Source: Vibrio chagasii | GTDB taxonomy: Bacteria; Pseudomonadota; Gammaproteobacteria; Enterobacterales; Vibrionaceae | Direction: 5' to 3' | NCBI RefSeq assembly: GCF_002954585.1 | Contig: NZ_MSCI01000002.1 | Location: 349,893 to 413,892, forward strand | DNA: 64,000 nucleotides | Shown: positions 37,999 through 47,900 of the stretch, one piece after another | Layout of the letters: the number at the start of each line of letters is the position of its first letter | Numbering within the stretch: position 1 is the first letter of the stretch | Program-made: the position numbers and the translations under genes | The notes under the pieces: generated by a model | What the model was told of the DNA's origin: nothing | Database searches by the model: none | What the model saw: only the letters and a program-made list of their open reading frames with translations

Positions 37999-40900
37999 AT
38001 GAGAATTTTGCGTGGCTCCCCAGCTCTATCTGAGTTTCGTGTTAACAAGCTTTTAGAGCTTTGTCGTGAATTAAGCTTACCTGTAACAGGTATTTACGCT
38101 GAGTTTGCCCACTTTGCTGATTTAACAGCAGACCTAGACGCCTCTGAAGTTGAGAAGCTAGAAAAGCTACTGACTTACGGTCCAACGATTGAAGAGCATG
38201 AACCTGAAGGTTTACTGCTGCTTGCTACTCCTCGTCCAGGTACTATTTCTCCTTGGTCTTCAAAATCTACTGATATCGCACATAACTGTGGTCTAGCGAA
38301 AGTATCTCGCCTAGAACGCGGTACGGCTTTCTACATTGAAACGTCTTCTGAACTTTCTGATCTTCAACTTGTTGAACTGAAAGCGATTCTTCACGATCGT
38401 ATGATGGAAGTGGTATTCACTGACTTCGAATCTGCGGCAGCATTGTTCACCGTTGCTGAGCCTGCACCTTACACGGAAGTTGATCTTCTTACTGGCGGCC
38501 GTAAAGCGCTTGAAGAAGCAAACGTTACCCTAGGGCTTGCTCTTGCAGAAGATGAGATTGATTACCTACTTGAAAGCTTTGTCACTAAGCTTGAACGTAA
38601 CCCGACTGACATCGAGCTAATGATGTTCGCACAAGCGAACTCAGAGCACTGCCGTCACAAGATCTTCAACGCTGACTGGACTATCGACGGCGTTAAGCAA
38701 GAAAAATCATTGTTTAAAATGATCAAAAATACGTTTGAAGTGACGCCTGATAACGTACTTTCTGCATACAAAGATAACGCAGCTGTTATGACGGGCTCTG
38801 AAGTAGGTCGCTTCTTCCCAGATCCTGAAACTCGCCAGTACAACTACCACCAAGAGAAAACACACATCTTGATGAAAGTTGAAACGCACAACCACCCAAC
38901 AGCTATCTCTCCATGGCCGGGCGCATCAACAGGTTCTGGCGGTGAAATCCGTGATGAAGGCGCAACTGGTATCGGTGGTAAGCCAAAAGCAGGTCTTGTG
39001 GCGTTCTCTGTATCTAACCTTAAGATCCCGAACTTTGTTCAACCTTGGGAAACTGACTTTGGTAAGCCAAGCCGTATCGTTACTGCTTTGGATATCATGC
39101 TTGAAGGTCCCCTTGGTGGCGCGGCATTCAACAACGAATTTGGTCGTCCAAACCTACTAGGTTACTTCCGTACTTATGAAGAGAAAGTAAACTCTCACGC
39201 AGGTGAAGAAGTACGTGGTTACCACAAGCCAATCATGCTAGCTGGTGGTCTTGGTAACATCCGTGACGAGCACGTACAGAAGAAAGAGATCCCAGTAGGT
39301 GCAAGCCTAATCGTTCTAGGTGGTCCTGCGATGAACATCGGCCTTGGTGGCGGTGCAGCATCTTCAATGGATTCTGGTTCTTCTTCTGAAGATCTTGATT
39401 TCGCTTCGGTACAACGTGAAAACCCAGAGATGGAACGTCGTTGTCAGGAAGTGATCGACCGTTGTTGGCAGCTAGGTGATGCGAACCCAATCGCATTCAT
39501 CCACGATGTGGGCGCTGGCGGTATCTCAAATGCACTTCCTGAGCTAGTAGACGATGGCGAGCGTGGCGGTATCTTCAACCTACGTGACGTGCCAAACGAT
39601 GAGCCGGGCATGAGCCCACTTGAGATTTGGTGTAACGAATCTCAAGAGCGTTACGTAATGGCGGTTGCAGACAAAGACATGGCAACGTTCGACGCTATTT
39701 GTAAGCGTGAACGCGCACCTTACGCAGTGGTTGGTAAAGCAACGGAAGAGCGTGAACTTAAACTTGAAGATTCACACTTCGACAACACGCCAATCGACAT
39801 GCCAATGGACATCCTATTAGGTAAAACACCTAAGATGCACCGTGACGCGAAAACGCTAAAAGCGAACAACCCTGTGATTGACCGTTCTGGTATCGAAATG
39901 AACGAAGCGGTTGACCGTGTTCTTCGCCTACCAACTGTCGCAGAGAAAACATTCCTAATCACTATCGGTGACCGCTCGGTAACTGGCCTTGTTGCTCGTG
40001 ACCAAATGGTTGGCCCATGGCAGGTTCCTGTTGCTAACTGTGCGGTAACGGCAGCAAGTTACGATTCTTACCACGGTGAAGCGATGTCTCTTGGTGAGCG
40101 CACGCCTGTGGCACTACTAGACTTTGGTGCATCGGCTCGCCTAGCAGTTGGTGAAGCAATCACTAACATTGCAGCGACTAACATTGGCGATATCAAACAC
40201 ATTAAACTGTCGGCAAACTGGATGTCTCCAGCGGGTCACCCAGGTGAAGATGCAGGTCTTTACGAAGCGGTTAAAGCCGTTGGTGAAGAGCTATGTCCAG
40301 CACTGGGTCTAACTATCCCAGTAGGTAAAGACTCAATGTCGATGAAGACGAAGTGGGAAGAGAACGGCGAGCAGAAAGAAGTAACGTCTCCGCTATCTCT
40401 TGTTATCACTGCATTTGCTCGTGTTGAAGATGTTCGTAAAACAATTACGCCACAACTACGCACTGACAAAGGTGCTTCAAGTCTAGTACTTATCGACTTA
40501 GGTAACGGCAAAAACCGTCTAGGTGCAACGGCACTAGCACAAGTTTACAAGCAGCTTGGTGATAAGCCAGCAGACGTAGACAACGCAGCACAACTGAAAG
40601 GTTTCTACGAAGGTGTTCAAGCACTGGTTGCTAACGACCAAGTAGTGGCTTACCACGATAAAGGCGATGGCGGTCTATTCGTTACTCTTGCTGAAATGGC
40701 ATTCGCAGGTCACTGTGGTATTAATGCAAACATCGAAGCGCTAGGTGAAGACACACTAGCAGCGCTATTCAACGAAGAGTTAGGTGCAGTAATCCAAGTT
40801 CGTAACGATGACCTAGACGCAGTTCTTTCTACGCTTGCAGCAAACGGTCTAGAAGCGTGTTCACACGTTATTGGTTCAGTTGAAGCTTCTGATGAGCTAG

Positions 40901-41895
40901 TGATTAAGTCTGGCGAGTCTGTAGTGATTGAACGTAACCGTACTGAACTACGTACTATCTGGGCAGAAACAACGCACAAGATGCAAGGTCTACGTGATAA
41001 CCCAGCATGTGCTGACCAAGAGCACGAAGCGAAGAAAGACAACTCAGACCCGGGTCTAAACGTGAAACTGAGCTTCGATGTTAACGAAGATATCGCTGCA
41101 CCTTTCATCAATACTGGCGCTAAGCCTAAGATGGCGATTCTACGTGAGCAGGGTGTTAACTCTCACGTTGAAATGGCAGCAGCATTTGACCGTGCAGGTT
41201 TCGAAGCGACTGATATTCACATGAGCGACATCCTTACTGGTCAAGCAGTACTGGATGAGTACAACGGTCTTGTGGCATGTGGTGGCTTCTCTTACGGTGA
41301 CGTACTAGGCGCTGGTGAAGGTTGGGCTAAGTCAGTTCTGTTTAACGACTCGACTCGTGAGCAATTTGAAAACTTCTTCAAGCGTGAAGATACCTTCTCT
41401 CTAGGTGTATGTAACGGTTGTCAGATGCTGTCTAACCTGCGTGAGCTTATTCCTGGTGCAGAGTACTGGCCACGTTTCGTTCGCAACGAATCTGAGCGTT
41501 TTGAAGCACGTTTCAGCCTAGTTGAAGTTCAGAAATCTGATTCTGTATTCTTCAACGGCATGGAAGGTTCTCGTATGCCAATCGCAGTTTCTCACGGTGA
41601 AGGCCGCGTAGAAGTGCGTGACAACGACCACCTAAACGCGATTGAAAATTCAGGTACGGTTGCTCTACGTTACGTTGATAACCACGGTAACCCGACGCAG
41701 CAATACCCGAATAACCCGAACGGTTCGCCAAACGCTATCACAGGTTTAACCACGACGGATGGCCGCGTGACTATCATGATGCCTCACCCAGAGCGTGTAT
41801 TCCGTACAGTCGCTAACTCTTGGTCTCCAGAAGGTTGGGGCGAGAATGGTGCTTGGATGCGTATGTTCCAAAACGCACGTAAGAACGTGGGTTAA
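37999..41895 (+). CDS. purL: Phosphoribosylformylglycinamidine synthase
   Basis: Large single-chain enzyme (1298 residues) that converts FGAR to FGAM with glutamine and ATP in purine synthesis. N-terminal PurS-like region, then two AIR-synthase-like halves with [33 protein letters not shown] (ATP site) and [19 protein letters not shown]. The C-terminal class I amidotransferase domain has the nucleophile Cys in [10 protein letters not shown] and the His/Glu pair in [10 protein letters not shown]. Length and motifs are standard for gammaproteobacteria. Confidence 0.98.
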   Translation: MRILRGSPALSEFRVNKLLELCRELSLPVTGIYAEFAHFADLTADLDASEVEKLEKLLTYGPTIEEHEPEGLLLLATPRPGTISPWSSKSTDIAHNCGLAKVSRLERGTAFYIETSSELSDLQLVELKAILHDRMMEVVFTDFESAAALFTVAEPAPYTEVDLLTGGRKALEEANVTLGLALAEDEIDYLLESFVTKLERNPTDIELMMFAQANSEHCRHKIFNADWTIDGVKQEKSLFKMIKNTFEVTPDNVLSAYKDNAAVMTGSEVGRFFPDPETRQYNYHQEKTHILMKVETHNHPTAISPWPGASTGSGGEIRDEGATGIGGKPKAGLVAFSVSNLKIPNFVQPWETDFGKPSRIVTALDIMLEGPLGGAAFNNEFGRPNLLGYFRTYEEKVNSHAGEEVRGYHKPIMLAGGLGNIRDEHVQKKEIPVGASLIVLGGPAMNIGLGGGAASSMDSGSSSEDLDFASVQRENPEMERRCQEVIDRCWQLGDANPIAFIHDVGAGGISNALPELVDDGERGGIFNLRDVPNDEPGMSPLEIWCNESQERYVMAVADKDMATFDAICKRERAPYAVVGKATEERELKLEDSHFDNTPIDMPMDILLGKTPKMHRDAKTLKANNPVIDRSGIEMNEAVDRVLRLPTVAEKTFLITIGDRSVTGLVARDQMVGPWQVPVANCAVTAASYDSYHGEAMSLGERTPVALLDFGASARLAVGEAITNIAATNIGDIKHIKLSANWMSPAGHPGEDAGLYEAVKAVGEELCPALGLTIPVGKDSMSMKTKWEENGEQKEVTSPLSLVITAFARVEDVRKTITPQLRTDKGASSLVLIDLGNGKNRLGATALAQVYKQLGDKPADVDNAAQLKGFYEGVQALVANDQVVAYHDKGDGGLFVTLAEMAFAGHCGINANIEALGEDTLAALFNEELGAVIQVRNDDLDAVLSTLAANGLEACSHVIGSVEASDELVIKSGESVVIERNRTELRTIWAETTHKMQGLRDNPACADQEHEAKKDNSDPGLNVKLSFDVNEDIAAPFINTGAKPKMAILREQGVNSHVEMAAAFDRAGFEATDIHMSDILTGQAVLDEYNGLVACGGFSYGDVLGAGEGWAKSVLFNDSTREQFENFFKREDTFSLGVCNGCQMLSNLRELIPGAEYWPRFVRNESERFEARFSLVEVQKSDSVFFNGMEGSRMPIAVSHGEGRVEVRDNDHLNAIENSGTVALRYVDNHGNPTQQYPNNPNGSPNAITGLTTTDGRVTIMMPHPERVFRTVANSWSPEGWGENGAWMRMFQNARKNVG

Positions 41896-41933
41896 TCATG
41901 CCGCTTTAATCTAGATTAGATTAAGCAAAAATC

Positions 41934-41966
41934 AAAAGCGCAGATCGAAAGGTCTGCGCTTTTTTG
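41934..41966 (+). terminator. Terminator of purL
   Basis: AAAAGCGCAGA-tcgaaagg-TCTGCGCTTTTTT. Confidence 0.92.
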
Positions 41967-42072
41967 TTTCATTTGGTCAGTATGTTTGAAGGTTGCTCAA
42001 CAATTAATTGTTATTATGAACGAGGAAGTTGTTTTTTATCATTAGATCTATTTACTCTCAGAGTAGATGACA

Positions 42073-43020
42073 TCACTTCGGTTCAAATAATTGAATTGCT
42101 TCGTTTGGTAAGGCAATTTTTGATAAAGACTCAGTCAGTTCCTCCTCCAATTTATCAAGTAGAGCGTACCTTTTTGAGTAAAGGTTACGCTTACTTCTTT
42201 TTAAATGAGTCAGGTCTTTGCGCTCTAATTTAACTGGAATCTGATAAAAGAACTTACTCACTTTTTGTCCGCTCATCTCTTCCCACAAAGAGTCATAATC
42301 ACTGCTAATAGCACTTCTTTTTGAACCCAAGTATCGCAAAGCTTGATATACATGGCCTTTATTTGATACTGCGATCACTTTGTTCACTTCAAAATACCTA
42401 GCAAACATTAAGCTCAAATTGAGCATTAGAGCTTTAGGGCGAAGGCCGTGAAGTGTTCGAGTTATTTCTTTAATCTTAATCTGACTATCAATGACATGAC
42501 GGTTGGTCCCTTGTAAGCAACCTATGTGTAACACTCTGTCATTTTCATCTTCAGAGAGGTTGCACGTAATTGAATATATGGTCTGGCCAGAATGCAATTC
42601 TACAAGCTTAATGCCGATAGACCCCTCTCTTGACTCACCTGGATAAAGCTCAATCGTGTAAGGTTGACCATTTCGATCTTTGAAGGTTGTTATCTCGAAT
42701 GGTTTTTCATAAAGGTTGATAACTTTGCTATCAAACTTATCAGTTAAAATTTGAAAATGCGATCGTATCAGCTCTAGCCTCTGGGTGGATGAGAAACTAG
42801 GAGAGATGAATGGTTTCAATGGCTTTTCAAAGAGCTTGTAGTCGTTTTCAAAGACTGCTGTTAGTTTTTTATCCTTCTGCAAATCGTACATTCCTTGAGT
42901 AACTTGGCGATTGAGCAATCCCCACATAACAAATCGAATGTTTTTACGAATGTAGTCTACTCCATAACAATGCGGGTGAACTTTCTTTGATAGATTGTGG
43001 AGTTTTTTTAAACTGTGCAT
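42073..43020 (-). CDS. DUF535 (VirK/YbjX-family) protein
   Basis: 315-residue soluble protein of the DUF535/VirK-YbjX family. Recognisable blocks: YRKNIRF-like DYIRKNIRFVMWGLLNRQ near the N-terminus, HIGCLQGTNRH, and TRTLHGLRPKALMLNLSLMFARYF with VSNKGHVYQALRY. YbjX/VirK have been linked to outer-membrane and antimicrobial peptide phenotypes, but no activity is established. The ATG at 43020 (MHSLKKLHNLSKK) is preferred; a TTG at 43086 would prepend a hydrophobic stretch. Codon use is more A+T-rich than in flanking purL and dapD, which may mean transfer. Confidence 0.82.
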   Translation of the reverse strand: MHSLKKLHNLSKKVHPHCYGVDYIRKNIRFVMWGLLNRQVTQGMYDLQKDKKLTAVFENDYKLFEKPLKPFISPSFSSTQRLELIRSHFQILTDKFDSKVINLYEKPFEITTFKDRNGQPYTIELYPGESREGSIGIKLVELHSGQTIYSITCNLSEDENDRVLHIGCLQGTNRHVIDSQIKIKEITRTLHGLRPKALMLNLSLMFARYFEVNKVIAVSNKGHVYQALRYLGSKRSAISSDYDSLWEEMSGQKVSKFFYQIPVKLERKDLTHLKRSKRNLYSKRYALLDKLEEELTESLSKIALPNEAIQLFEPK

Positions 43021-43233
43021 GAGAATTTTTTTCGAAATGAGTGGATCAATTGAGATGATTATATAAAACAATAAAACACTGTTCAAAATCTCATGACCAT
43101 TTAATTAGGTGTTAGCAGGGAGTTTGACCCTCTGAGCTGTTTCTGCCATGTGTCACAGGGTAAGATGAATTTGTTAGAAAGTGTGTATGTTAGTGGATTA
43201 AGGGGCGACATACTTTTGGATACTAGCAAAAGA

Positions 43234-43270
43234 ATGAAGAAAGCCGCTGGATTTCACCCCAGCGGCTTCG
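43234..43270 (-). terminator. Terminator of dapD
   Basis: Minus strand: AAGCCGCTGG-ggtgaaat-CCAGCGGCTT then TTCTTCATTCTTTT. Confidence 0.88.
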
Positions 43271-43294
43271 TATTTTCTAGCATCTAATGCTTGA

Positions 43295-44326
43295 TTAATT
43301 GTTGCTGTGTAGCTCGCTGTTCAGTTCAACAGCAGACTTGTTCGCTAGACACTCAATTTGACCAGTGATTGAGTTGCGACGGAATAGCAGGTCAGAAACG
43401 CCAGCTAGGTCGCGAGCTTTAATGATTTCTACTTCGTTGCCTTCTTTATCTAGCATTCGAACTTTCGTACCAGCCGTTACATATAGACCAGACTCAACAG
43501 TACAACGGTCGCCCATTGGGAAGCCAAGACCAGCGTTTGCGCCTAGTAGGCAGTTTTCGCCGATAGAGATAACCATAGTACCGCCACCAGACAGAGTACC
43601 CATGATAGAAGCGCCGCCGCCGATGTCTGAACCGTTACCTACAACAACACCAGCAGAGATACGACCTTCAACCATGCTTACGCCTGTTGTACCAGCGTTG
43701 AAGTTGATGAAACCTTCGTGCATAACCGTTGTACCTTCACCCACATGTGCGCCAAGACGAACACGAGAAGTGTCAGCAATACGAATACCTGTTGGTACCA
43801 CGTAATCAACCATCTTAGGGAATTTGTCTACGCAATCTACAGATAGAGTACGACCTGCAAGGCGAGCTTCGATTTGACGCTCAGCCAGTTCAGGAAGATC
43901 GATTGGACCTTCGTTAGTCCATGCGATGTTGTGCAGTAGACCGAAGATGCCGTCTAGTACTGTACCGTGTGGTTGAACTAGGCGGTTAGAGATTAGTTGC
44001 AGTTTTAGGAAGCCTTCAGCAGCAGATGCTGGCTTCTCGTCTGTCGCAAGAACAACAAGAACAAGTGGCTGTTCAGATGCTGCTGCTTTTTCTGCGAAAG
44101 ATGCGTTTGCTGCATCGTCGTTTGCTGCGAATGCTTTTGCTAGTTCTGCGCTTTGTGCTGCAGAGATTTCGATAGCTTGGTTGCCTTCAGTGTAACCTGC
44201 TACTTCACCAACAGCCGCTACTAGAGCGTCGCTTGGGTTTAGAAGTGGGCTAGGGAAGAACGCTTCAATGATTTTATTGTCGCGGTTTTTGGTTGCCGTA
44301 CCGAAGGCTAGTGAAAAGAAAGCCAT
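43295..44326 (-). CDS. dapD: Tetrahydrodipicolinate N-succinyltransferase
   Basis: Succinylates tetrahydrodipicolinate in lysine/diaminopimelate synthesis. 343 residues, the longer form found in vibrios and pseudomonads. The C-terminal half is a left-handed beta-helix with hexapeptide repeats (VRLGAHVGEGTTVMHEGFINFNAG, GRISAGVVVGNGSDIGGGAS), and ENCLLGANAGLGFPMGDRC. Start ATG 44326 follows GGAG. A 7-base-pair hairpin lies in the leader (GCGCCCT / AGGGCGC, 44435-44457), which could also end the marC transcript. Confidence 0.95.
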   Translation of the reverse strand: MAFFSLAFGTATKNRDNKIIEAFFPSPLLNPSDALVAAVGEVAGYTEGNQAIEISAAQSAELAKAFAANDDAANASFAEKAAASEQPLVLVVLATDEKPASAAEGFLKLQLISNRLVQPHGTVLDGIFGLLHNIAWTNEGPIDLPELAERQIEARLAGRTLSVDCVDKFPKMVDYVVPTGIRIADTSRVRLGAHVGEGTTVMHEGFINFNAGTTGVSMVEGRISAGVVVGNGSDIGGGASIMGTLSGGGTMVISIGENCLLGANAGLGFPMGDRCTVESGLYVTAGTKVRMLDKEGNEVEIIKARDLAGVSDLLFRRNSITGQIECLANKSAVELNSELHSNN

Positions 44327-44434
44327 GTTGAATCTCCATGTGTTGAGTCTTGATTTTGCTATTTCATAACAGCGGCTCGAATGACCAGCGCCGTCGTTAG
44401 CAAAGTTAATTTAATTGCGTTCATCATAAAGAGA

Positions 44435-44457
44435 GCGCCCTCGTTATGAAAGGGCGC
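44435..44457 (-). terminator. Hairpin between marC and dapD
   Basis: GCGCCCT-n9-AGGGCGC, no long U-run; weak terminator of marC or leader structure of dapD. Confidence 0.45.
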
Positions 44458-44582
44458 ATCGGGATAAAGTCTGTAAAATGATATTGCTTGTCTTTTGAGA
44501 GATATTTTTCTGCAATGAGAAAACGTTGCAGATCAATACAAATTGGCGGATATATGAGTCAATATTCCCCTTGAGTGAGCAT

Positions 44583-45224
44583 TTAAACAAACAGCGCTTT
44601 ATGAGCTTGCTCGATCCCTTCAATCAACATCTGCATACCGATAACAGCCAGTATCAAACCCATCATTCGAGTAATCACGTTCAGTGCGCTTGGCCCTACC
44701 GCTTTCACGAAGCGTTCGCCAAACACAAACAATACGTAAGTTAAGGTACACAACAGACCAAACGCGATGATGGTAATGACGGTTTCATAGATGCCCTCGG
44801 TGCTGGCAAAGTTCATCGCGGTGGCTATTGTCCCCGGGCCAGCCAGTATCGGCATGGCCAGTGGTGATACTGCGATACTTAGCGCCGCGTCTTGTTGGGC
44901 ATCTGAGTTGACCTTCTCTTTCGCCTTCGAGTGTGTCGATTCACCTTGTAGCATGTGAAAGCCAATCAAGAAGACCAAAATACCGCCTGTGATGCGCAGG
45001 GCATAAAGCGTGATACCAAAAAGGTCGAAGATCAGCTTGCCTGAAATGGCAAACGTACTGACGATGATAAATGCGATAAACACTGAGCGGAACGCGATCG
45101 ACTTAACTGTCTCCCTGTCGTTGTCGCCTGTTAAACCAAGAAAGATTGGCGTGTTAGCGATAGGGTTCATGATGGCGAAAAAGCCCATGAAAACTGTGAT
45201 GGTATGGATGATGAGCTCTTTCAT
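44583..45224 (-). CDS. MarC-family inner-membrane protein
   Basis: 213 residues with six predicted membrane helices (MarC/UPF0056, YhgN-like). Signature NPIANTPIFLGLT in helix 1 and MPILAGPGTIATAM in the middle. Function of the family is unknown; the link to multiple antibiotic resistance of MarC was not borne out. AAAGGAA precedes the ATG. It lies upstream of dapD on the same strand with about 255 bases between. Confidence 0.9.
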   Translation of the reverse strand: MKELIIHTITVFMGFFAIMNPIANTPIFLGLTGDNDRETVKSIAFRSVFIAFIIVSTFAISGKLIFDLFGITLYALRITGGILVFLIGFHMLQGESTHSKAKEKVNSDAQQDAALSIAVSPLAMPILAGPGTIATAMNFASTEGIYETVITIIAFGLLCTLTYVLFVFGERFVKAVGPSALNVITRMMGLILAVIGMQMLIEGIEQAHKALFV

Positions 45225-45297
45225 ATTATTCCTTTAAAAAGATGCAGTTAAATACACATGTTGAATAAGAATAGATACTAGAGCAAGTGTGAGTAAA

Positions 45298-45322
45298 AAA
45301 CAGCCAGCATAGGGCTGGCTGT
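45298..45322 (-). terminator. Terminator of the NifU-like/GGGtGRT operon
   Basis: Minus strand: ACAGCCAGC-cctat-GCTGGCTGTTTTTT. A second hairpin (GCCTC/GAGGC, 45383-45397) lies between it and the GGGtGRT stop. Confidence 0.9.
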
Positions 45323-45424
45323 ATAGTTTTAGTGATGGTAGTAGAGTTTTGACTGTGTGTTGGTGTCGATTTTTCAACTAACGCCTCGGCTTGAGGCGCT
45401 AAGTGGTGACAATCACTTCTATCA

Positions 45425-46411
45425 TTATGCGTTTTGAGACTCGCTTACCGCGACAGCTAGTGCAACCGTAGCACCTACCATTGGGTTGTTACCCATGCCG
45501 ATGAAGCCCATCATAGCAACGTGAGCAGGAACTGAAGAGCTACCTGCAAACTGAGCGTCTGCGTGCATTCTGCCCATAGTATCTGTCATGCCGTAAGAAG
45601 CAGGGCCTGCCGCTACGTTGTCTGGGTGCAATGTACGACCTGTACCACCGCCTGAAGCCACTGAGAAGTAAGGTAGACCTTGGCGAGTACGCTCTGCTTT
45701 GTAGATACCCGCAACAGGATGTTGGAAGCGTGTTGGGTTGGTTGAATTACCCGTAATGCTCACATCCACCTCTTCTCTGTGCATGATTGCTACACCTTCA
45801 CGAACATCATCAGCGCCGTAACATAAGATCTCTCCGCGAGGGCCATTTGAGAAACGGCGACGTTCTGTTTCAACGAGTTCACCGGTTTGGTAGTCGTATT
45901 GAGTGCGCACGTAAGTGAAGCCATTGATGCGTGAGATTAAGTAAGCCGCATCTTTACCTAAACCATTTAGGATAACTTTTAATGGATTTTTACGTGATTT
46001 ATTGACGTTTAGTGCGATTTTAATTGCGCCCTCAGCGGCAGCAAAAGACTCGTGACCCGCAAGAAAAGCAAAGCAGTGACTTTCTTCATTCAGAAGACGA
46101 GCAGCAAGCGCACCATGACCAATACCCACTTGACGTTGCTCGGCAACACTACCGGGTTTTGTGAATGCTTGGAGGCCTTCACCGATGATGTTGGCTGCTT
46201 GTTCAGCGTTGCTCGCTTTACGGAATAGAGCCATGGCTGTACCTAAGGTGTATGCATCGGCTGCACTTTCAAACGCAATTGGTTGAGTGTCCATCACCAA
46301 AGTTTTTGGGTCTACATTGTGGGCTTTACAGTATTGCTCTGCTTGCGCCAAAGAGTCGAAGTTCATTTCTGCCAATGCGCGAGTTACTGATTCATTAAGT
46401 TGAGTGTTCAT
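45425..46411 (-). CDS. GGGtGRT protein
   Basis: 328 residues of the family named after its invariant motif: SVASGGGTGRTLHPDN at 250-265. Other conserved parts are FLAGHESFAAAEGAIKIALNVNKSRKNPLKVILNG and GADDVREGVAIMHREEVDVSITGNSTNPTRFQHP. The Gly-rich loop suggests a phosphate or nucleotide ligand, but no activity is established. It lies 27 bases after the NifU-like gene, has its own GAGGAAAG site and shares its operon, so a role linked to Fe-S assembly or repair is inferred. Confidence 0.87.
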   Translation of the reverse strand: MNTQLNESVTRALAEMNFDSLAQAEQYCKAHNVDPKTLVMDTQPIAFESAADAYTLGTAMALFRKASNAEQAANIIGEGLQAFTKPGSVAEQRQVGIGHGALAARLLNEESHCFAFLAGHESFAAAEGAIKIALNVNKSRKNPLKVILNGLGKDAAYLISRINGFTYVRTQYDYQTGELVETERRRFSNGPRGEILCYGADDVREGVAIMHREEVDVSITGNSTNPTRFQHPVAGIYKAERTRQGLPYFSVASGGGTGRTLHPDNVAAGPASYGMTDTMGRMHADAQFAGSSSVPAHVAMMGFIGMGNNPMVGATVALAVAVSESQNA

Positions 46412-46438
46412 AATATCTTTCCTCTAAATTGGCAAAAA

Positions 46439-47131
46439 TTACTGTTGGCGTGGGTTAATCTTGGTCACGGCTTCATCGAAGCGACCATAAGTCCCTGTAG
46501 CAAGGTCAGCCGCTTCATTGGCTGGCACACCTTGATTAATCGCCTTCATCATTTTGCCGAGGTTGAGATATTCGTAACCAATCACTTCGCTGTGGTCATC
46601 AAGTGCAAGCTTAGTCACATAGCCCTCTGCGAGTTCTAGGTAACGGACGCCTTTTGCTGCGGTTGAGTAGCTGGTACCAACTTGGCTGCGCTGGGTTTGA
46701 CCTAAGTCTTCCAATGCAGCACCGATCTCTAGGCCACCTTCAGAGAAAGCAGATTGAGTTCGACCGTAAACAAACTGCAGGAAGATTTCGCGCATCGCGA
46801 CGTTAATCGCGTCACACACTAAGTCAGTATTAAGTGCTTCTAGGATAGTTTTTCCGGTGAGGATTTCAGCGGCCATCGCGGCAGATTGTGTCATGCCTGA
46901 GCAGCCGATAGTCTCGATGAGTGCTTCTTCGATAATGCCGTTTTTCACGTTGAGAGTCAGTTTTGCCGCGCCTTGTTGTGGTGCACAAGTGCCTACGCCA
47001 TGGCTTAAGCCAGAAATAGCGATGACATCTTTTGGGCTAACCATGGCGCCTTCAACTGGAGTTGGAGCCGAGTTGTGAAGATCACCCCTTTGAATAGGGC
47101 ACATGGATTGAATTTCTGAAGAGTAATGCAT
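46439..47131 (-). CDS. NifU/IscU-like Fe-S cluster scaffold protein
   Basis: 230 residues. The NifU N-terminal-like fold is indicated by cysteines 49 (GVGTCAPQQ), 77 (ETIGCSGMTQ) and 106 (TDLVCDAIN), the spacing of cluster ligands in scaffold proteins, with another at 11 (SMCPIQRGD). It differs from housekeeping IscU in length, with a ~90-residue C-terminal extension. The pairing with the GGGtGRT gene downstream is known from other genomes. The long leader with a fluoride-type aptamer lies directly upstream. Confidence 0.84.
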   Translation of the reverse strand: MHYSSEIQSMCPIQRGDLHNSAPTPVEGAMVSPKDVIAISGLSHGVGTCAPQQGAAKLTLNVKNGIIEEALIETIGCSGMTQSAAMAAEILTGKTILEALNTDLVCDAINVAMREIFLQFVYGRTQSAFSEGGLEIGAALEDLGQTQRSQVGTSYSTAAKGVRYLELAEGYVTKLALDDHSEVIGYEYLNLGKMMKAINQGVPANEAADLATGTYGRFDEAVTKINPRQQ

Positions 47132-47324
47132 AATGTTTTCTCACTAATAAAGTCGTATTGACCTAGGGCGTTGAGAAAACAGGACGTGTTGGAAGAGGAG
47201 CGGCTAATTCACTACAGATCTTGAGTATCGATAATCCAAAGGAGTAATGGAACTTGGTCTTAATAGACGCAGCCCATTTCAAAATGGAGGAGTAGCGATA
47301 CATCCAACAGTATTACCTGTTTTC
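47132..47324 (-). other. Structured leader between the aptamer and the NifU-like gene
   Basis: Nested inverted repeats: AAAACAGG (47176-47183) with CCTGTTTT (47316-47323); inside, GTATCG (47225-47230) with CGATAC (47296-47301); innermost CCATTT-ca-AAATGG (47274-47287). The arms can fold as one long interrupted stem. No known RNA family is recognised for this part. It may be the expression platform of the riboswitch or a second element. Confidence 0.6.
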
Positions 47325-47405
47325 GATTCTGTAGGAGTCATTAGCACGGTTCAAAAGAACGGGCGGTTGAAGCAAACGCTTAGGTGGAACCCCATCACCT
47401 GATGG
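47325..47405 (-). promoter_or_regulatory. Fluoride (crcB-type) riboswitch aptamer
   Basis: Minus strand reads AGGTGATGGGGTTCCACCTAA, a 13-base arm AAGCG-TTT-GCTTC, then AACCGCC, a hairpin GTTC-TTTT-GAAC, then GTGCTAATGACTCCTACAGA. The conserved parts of the crcB motif are present: GGNGATGG-GTTC-CC, ACCGC, and (T/A)GATGAC-CCTAC (here TAATGACTCCTAC), with GGGGTT able to pair to GACTCC. The added small arm between the first stem and ACCGC is unusual. It is 200 bases upstream of the NifU-like start and points to it. Known fluoride-controlled genes are fluoride exporters, enolase and pyrophosphatase; an Fe-S scaffold is not one I know. Confidence 0.78.
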
Positions 47406-47496
47406 TTATAGATTAGATCTTTATCACACTTTTGTGCAAGCGAATGTTTAGAGCTATTTCGACTATAAAAAGCATCATTATATTTCGATAAGTATA

Positions 47497-47545
47497 AAAA
47501 AACGCCAATGACTGACTCTGATTAGAGGTGTCATTGGCGTTTTTT
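47497..47545 (-). terminator. Terminator of yebG
   Basis: AACGCCAATGAC ... GTCATTGGCGTT, 12-base perfect arms, with A and T runs either side; 16 bases after the yebG stop. Confidence 0.9.
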
Positions 47546-47561
47546 AGAAAGCTTCAGCTAA

Positions 47562-47855
47562 TTAAGCTGCATCTTTTTCTGCGTCTTCAACCGCTTCAAG
47601 CTTCTTCGCTTTTTTCGGAGCTGGTTTACGCTTCGCACCTAATGCGTAAAGAACTTCTTCTTTGTTCTTAGCTAGGTACATTGCAAGTTCTTCTTGCTTG
47701 CCTTCATCTTCAACTAAATCGCTTTTGCCTAACAGTTCAAAAAGCTCATCAGCCATATCCAGCATTTTGTCGTATGCGTCAGCTTCGGCTTTAGAGGTAA
47801 AAGTCATTTTCTCTTCTCCGTTGCGTTCCACCACGTACTTGACGATAACAGCCAT
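47562..47855 (-). CDS. yebG: SOS-induced YebG-family protein
   Basis: 97-residue product from ATG 47855 (MAVIVKYVVERNGEEKMTFTSKAEADAYDKMLDMADEL), the YebG signature. The C-terminal tail is Lys/Ala-rich. In E. coli the gene is LexA-regulated; here a LexA box lies 30 bases upstream. Its function is unknown; DNA-damage association is by regulation. The frame is open back to 47948, which is not family sequence. Confidence 0.92.
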   Translation of the reverse strand: MAVIVKYVVERNGEEKMTFTSKAEADAYDKMLDMADELFELLGKSDLVEDEGKQEELAMYLAKNKEEVLYALGAKRKPAPKKAKKLEAVEDAEKDAA

Positions 47856-47884
47856 GGTTAATCCTCTAAGTTTGATAAATTTTA

Positions 47885-47900
47885 CTGGCTTTTTATACAG
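47885..47900 (-). promoter_or_regulatory. LexA box upstream of yebG
   Basis: CTGGCTTTTTATACAG fits CTG-N10-CAG, with TA before and TTT after as in strong boxes. The rest of the 47856-48179 gap has a GAAC-gcat-GTTC palindrome (48090-48101) in the likely promoter of the first TDT transporter gene. Confidence 0.86.

Noticed and set aside
41964..42233. 89-codon plus-strand frame after purL
   Set aside because: It starts inside the purL terminator U-run and is largely antisense to the DUF535 gene, without ribosome site or family sequence.
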